Source: Pseudarthrobacter sp. NamE2 (GTDB lineage: Bacteria; Actinomycetota; Actinomycetes; Actinomycetales; Micrococcaceae). From it: a stretch of DNA of 64,000 bases. The notes below the pieces were generated by a model. It was not told where the DNA came from. It was given only the letters and a program-made list of their open reading frames with translations, and ran no database searches. Position 1 is the first letter of the stretch; the number at the start of each line of letters is the position of its first letter. The DNA is taken from the NCBI RefSeq assembly GCF_005796205.1, contig NZ_VAHN01000003.1:186001-250000 (forward strand). The letters run 5' to 3'. Shown in pieces: positions 61,530 to 64,000 of this stretch. The position numbers and the translations under genes were made by a program.

Positions 61530-62660
61530 TCAGCCCCCGATGGCGCTCATACTGCGGTCCGGCTGGACGAAGTCCGGAGCGTCAAGTCCCACGTGGTCCA
61601 TGCCGTGGGCCTTTGGCTTGAGCCACATGGCATCCTGCCAGCGCCGTGCGAGGTCCTCGTCAGAGGCGCCCGAGCGCAGGAGTCCCAAGAGGTCGTATTC
61701 CTCGTGCGAGAACAGGCAGCTCATGATCTTGCCCTCAGCCGTGATCCGGGTGCGGCGGCAATCCGAGCAGAAGGGCTCGGTCACCGAGGCAATAATTCCC
61801 ACGGTGCCCAGCACCGGCCCGTGCACGGAAGCGTCGTCCGCGCCGGACCCGGCCGCCCGCCGTCGTACTTCAAAACGCTCGGCCGGTGCGCCGTCTCGGG
61901 CGCGCGGATCCGGGGAGAGGACAAAGTCGCGGGACAGGAGTTCGCGGATCTCCGAGGCCGTGATCATGTCGCGCCGCGTCCAGCCGTGGTCGGCGTCAAG
62001 GGGCATCTGCTCGATGAACCGCAGTTCGTAGCCCCGGCCCAGGGCCCACGCGAGAAGCGACGGCGCCTCGGCATCGTTGATGCCGCGCATCAGCACTGCG
62101 TTGAGCTTGACCGGTCCCAGCCCGGCAGCCCACGCCGCATCCACGCCGGCCAGGACCTGGTTAAGGAACGGCCGGCGGGTCAGTTGGGTGAAGGTTTCCT
62201 CGTGCAGGGAGTCCAGCGAAACGTTGATGCGCGTCAGCCCGGCTGCCTTCAGCGCTGCAGCCTTCTTGGCCAGGCCGACTGCGTTGGTGGTCATGGAAAT
62301 TGGCAGGTCGGGGTGGTTGCGCCGCAGTTCGGCAATGATCTCCACGAGGTCGTGCCGGACCAGCGGCTCGCCGCCGGTCAGCCTCAGTTCGCGGACACCA
62401 AGGCGTTCCACGCCGATCCGTACGATCCGGACAATTTCCCCGGCCGTCATCACGGCCTGCTTCGACAGCCACTCCAGGCCCTCGGCCGGCATGCAGTACG
62501 TGCAGCGGAGGTTGCACTTGTCCGTCAGGGAGAGCCGCATGTCCGTGGCACGGCGTCCGTACCGGTCCACAAGCCCGGCACCCGCAGTGGCAGGGCGGAC
62601 GGCGGGTACGTTACTGCCGGCAACCTCCCGTGGCTGCGGCATGCCTAGCTGGACGCTCAT
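61530..62660 (-). CDS. moaA: GTP 3',8-cyclase (molybdenum cofactor synthesis)
   Basis: MoaA is a radical SAM enzyme that starts Moco synthesis from GTP. The 376-residue protein has the SAM cluster motif with Cys49, Cys53 and Cys56 (KCNLRCTYCMPAEG), LRLTGGEPLVRHDL, RINVSLDSL and the second cluster in EPFCSDCRRTRITAEGKIMS. It ends SMSAIGG with the essential C-terminal Gly-Gly. It is divergent from a molybdoenzyme gene and upstream of moaD. Confidence 0.95.
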   Translation of the reverse strand: MSVQLGMPQPREVAGSNVPAVRPATAGAGLVDRYGRRATDMRLSLTDKCNLRCTYCMPAEGLEWLSKQAVMTAGEIVRIVRIGVERLGVRELRLTGGEPLVRHDLVEIIAELRRNHPDLPISMTTNAVGLAKKAAALKAAGLTRINVSLDSLHEETFTQLTRRPFLNQVLAGVDAAWAAGLGPVKLNAVLMRGINDAEAPSLLAWALGRGYELRFIEQMPLDADHGWTRRDMITASEIRELLSRDFVLSPDPRARDGAPAERFEVRRRAAGSGADDASVHGPVLGTVGIIASVTEPFCSDCRRTRITAEGKIMSCLFSHEEYDLLGLLRSGASDEDLARRWQDAMWLKPKAHGMDHVGLDAPDFVQPDRSMSAIGG

Positions 62661-62753
62661 GAATTCAGGCTACGCCACTATGCGCTGCACATCACACTCG
62701 TGACCATCCGGCGGACGTCCACGCGCACCGCCTCCGCTGGGGACACCTGAAAC

Positions 62754-62759
62754 TATGCT
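62754..62759 (+). promoter_or_regulatory. Probable -10 of the molybdoenzyme gene (leaderless)
   Basis: TATGCT ends 6 nt before GTG 62766. GAAGG lies too close to the GTG to serve as a normal Shine-Dalgarno. Confidence 0.4.
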
Positions 62760-62765
62760 TGAAGG

Positions 62766-64000
62766 GTGGACAATCCACAGCCTGGGCAAACCACGCACGA
62801 CGGCGGCACGCGCGTCAGGATACACGCCGACAGCCGGGTGCAGCGACAGTTACGGGACGGCCCGCGACGCCGGTTCGCGGCAGCCGCCGGTGTTGTTGCC
62901 GCCGGCGCGGCAGTGGTGGCTGGAGAACTCCTGGCCGGGCTGGTGAGCCCTTCGCTGTCGCCCCTGACGGCCGTCGGCGGCGCTGTTATTGACGCCGTTC
63001 CACCCGGGGTCAAGGACTGGGCCGTTGCGCTGTTTGGCACGGCGGATAAAGCTGCCCTCCTGGCCGGGATGGGCCTGGTCATCGCAGTCATTGCCGCGCT
63101 GGCCGGAATCATGGAAGACCGCCGCCGGCATACGGGTGTGGCAGTAGTAGGCGTGTTCGGGCTGGTTGGCGTGGCCGCTATAGCGACGCGCGCCCAAGCG
63201 ACGCCGGCGGCTTTGGCCCTGCCCCTGGTGACCGGGTTAATGGCCGCAGTGATGCTACGGTTCCTGATTGGCAAGCTCCAGAACTGGGCAGCAACGCCGC
63301 ATGCAGGATCAGGGGAAGGCAGTTCGCGCCGGCGTTTCCTGCAGGACCTGGCCGGTGGTGCAGTCTTAACGGCAATCGGCGGAGCCGTCGCAGGAGCCTG
63401 GCGCGGTGCCACCGCCGGAGTGAGCGAGGCGCGGGACCGGCTCGCACTGCCGCAGGCCGCCTCACCGGCCCCGGCCATACCCCCCGGCGCCGCAGCCGGC
63501 GTCGAAGGCATGCAGCCCCTGATCACGCCCAACCCGGACTTCTACCGCATCGATACCGCCCTGTCCGTGCCCGCGGCCGATCCGGACACGTGGGTCCTCA
63601 AAGTTACCGGTATGGTGCAGCGGGAGGTGGAACTGGACCTCGCCGGGCTCCTGGCCAAGCCCCTGGCTGAACGGCACATCACCATTGCCTGCGTATCGAA
63701 CCCGGTAGGCGGAGACCTGATCGGCAACGCCCGCTGGCTGGGCTGGCCGGTCCGGGAACTGCTCGCGCAGGCCGGGCCCCTCCCGGGCGCCGACATGGTG
63801 CTCTCCCGCAGTGCCGATGGATGGAGCGCGGGAACGCCGCTGGACGTCCTCACGGACAGCAGGGACGCCCTCCTGGCCGTGGGCATGAACGGGGAACCCC
63901 TCCCGCTTGAACACGGCTTCCCCGTGCGGCTCGTGGTGCCGGGACTCTACGGCTACGTCTCGGCCACAAAATGGGTTACGGAGCTCAAGGTCACCACATT
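62766..64000 (+). CDS. Membrane-anchored molybdopterin-dependent oxidoreductase, SUOX family (3' end outside window)
   Basis: The frame is open for 411 residues to the window end. After a basic N-terminus come about four or five membrane helices (residues about 38-225, for example AALLAGMGLVIAVIAALAG and VVGVFGLVGVAAIAT), then a second basic stretch SSRRRFLQDLAGGAV resembling a buried Tat-like signal. The molybdopterin domain begins near residue 250 (LITPNPDFYRIDTALSVP), with the Mo-ligand Cys in HITIACVSNPVGG and GARW-like NARWLGWPVRELL. Relatives are sulfite-oxidase or nitrate-reductase-like proteins of unknown substrate. The catalytic domain probably faces outward. The frame is long, and the start is GTG 62766 with moaA divergent. 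Confidence 0.85.
   Translation, partial: MDNPQPGQTTHDGGTRVRIHADSRVQRQLRDGPRRRFAAAAGVVAAGAAVVAGELLAGLVSPSLSPLTAVGGAVIDAVPPGVKDWAVALFGTADKAALLAGMGLVIAVIAALAGIMEDRRRHTGVAVVGVFGLVGVAAIATRAQATPAALALPLVTGLMAAVMLRFLIGKLQNWAATPHAGSGEGSSRRRFLQDLAGGAVLTAIGGAVAGAWRGATAGVSEARDRLALPQAASPAPAIPPGAAAGVEGMQPLITPNPDFYRIDTALSVPAADPDTWVLKVTGMVQREVELDLAGLLAKPLAERHITIACVSNPVGGDLIGNARWLGWPVRELLAQAGPLPGADMVLSRSADGWSAGTPLDVLTDSRDALLAVGMNGEPLPLEHGFPVRLVVPGLYGYVSATKWVTELKVTT

Overview
This is high-GC actinobacterial chromosome. Gene content and order (tsf-pyrH-frr-cdsA, dxr-rip-ispG-proS, rimP-nusA-ylxR-infB-rbfA-truB-ribF-rpsO-pnp-M16 protease), frequent GTG/TTG starts and ATGA/GTGA overlaps suggest Micrococcales, probably Arthrobacter/Pseudarthrobacter-like. 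The genus is my inference from protein resemblance, not a search result. No rRNA, confident tRNA, CRISPR array, insertion sequence, prophage or plasmid gene was seen.

Layout: (1) 1-3602, translation and lipid backbone: tsf end, pyrH, frr, cdsA, a DivIVA-like protein. (2) 3628-10280, monocarboxylate uptake: a LytS-type kinase, a LytTR regulator, a small membrane subunit, an SSS symporter and a frameshifted membrane gene on the minus strand, divergent from a DUF485-ActP pair. (3) 10355-12107, small membrane proteins. (4) 12254-25426, branched-chain amino acid catabolism: Lrp regulator, branched-chain 2-oxoacid dehydrogenase operon (E1a, E1b, E2), TetR regulator, and a seven-gene operon (acyl-CoA carboxylase beta and alpha, acyl-CoA dehydrogenase, 3-oxoacid CoA-transferase A and B, MaoC hydratase, CitE-like lyase). 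It has the gene set of the Mycobacterium tuberculosis Rv2495c-Rv2506 leucine region. (5) 25436-40820, dxr, rip, ispG and proS (MEP isoprenoid pathway, intramembrane protease, tRNA charging) mixed with a lipase-maturation-factor homologue, a SatD-like pair, YciI, GNAT, a lipoprotein, a TauE permease, a PLP decarboxylase, a small-molecule kinase and a DUF4439 protein. (6) 40926-59951, the rimP to M16 backbone, interrupted by a ScyD-like secreted protein, guanine deaminase, thioredoxin and aminotransferase (between rbfA and truB) and by kynA-kynU (between ribF and rpsO). (7) 60030-64000, a hypothetical gene, a decayed DUF222/HNH-type pseudogene, moaD and moaA, and divergently a membrane-anchored SUOX-type molybdoenzyme cut off by the window end.

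How the genes connect: acetate or pyruvate taken up by block 2 and acetyl-CoA or acetoacetate released by block 4 enter the same central pool. Both blocks have a TGTG/CACA-type palindrome in their control region, which suggests shared CRP/GlxR-like catabolite control. The most notable non-coding signals are an exact LytTR-type direct repeat between the divergent kinase and actP transcription units, a perfect CRP-like palindrome overlapping the likely -10 of the bkd operon, a 19-bp palindrome between the TetR gene and the carboxylase operon, a hairpin overlapping the infB Shine-Dalgarno, and a recurring arrangement in which a -10 hexamer lies 6-8 nt before the start codon, suggesting leaderless mRNAs.
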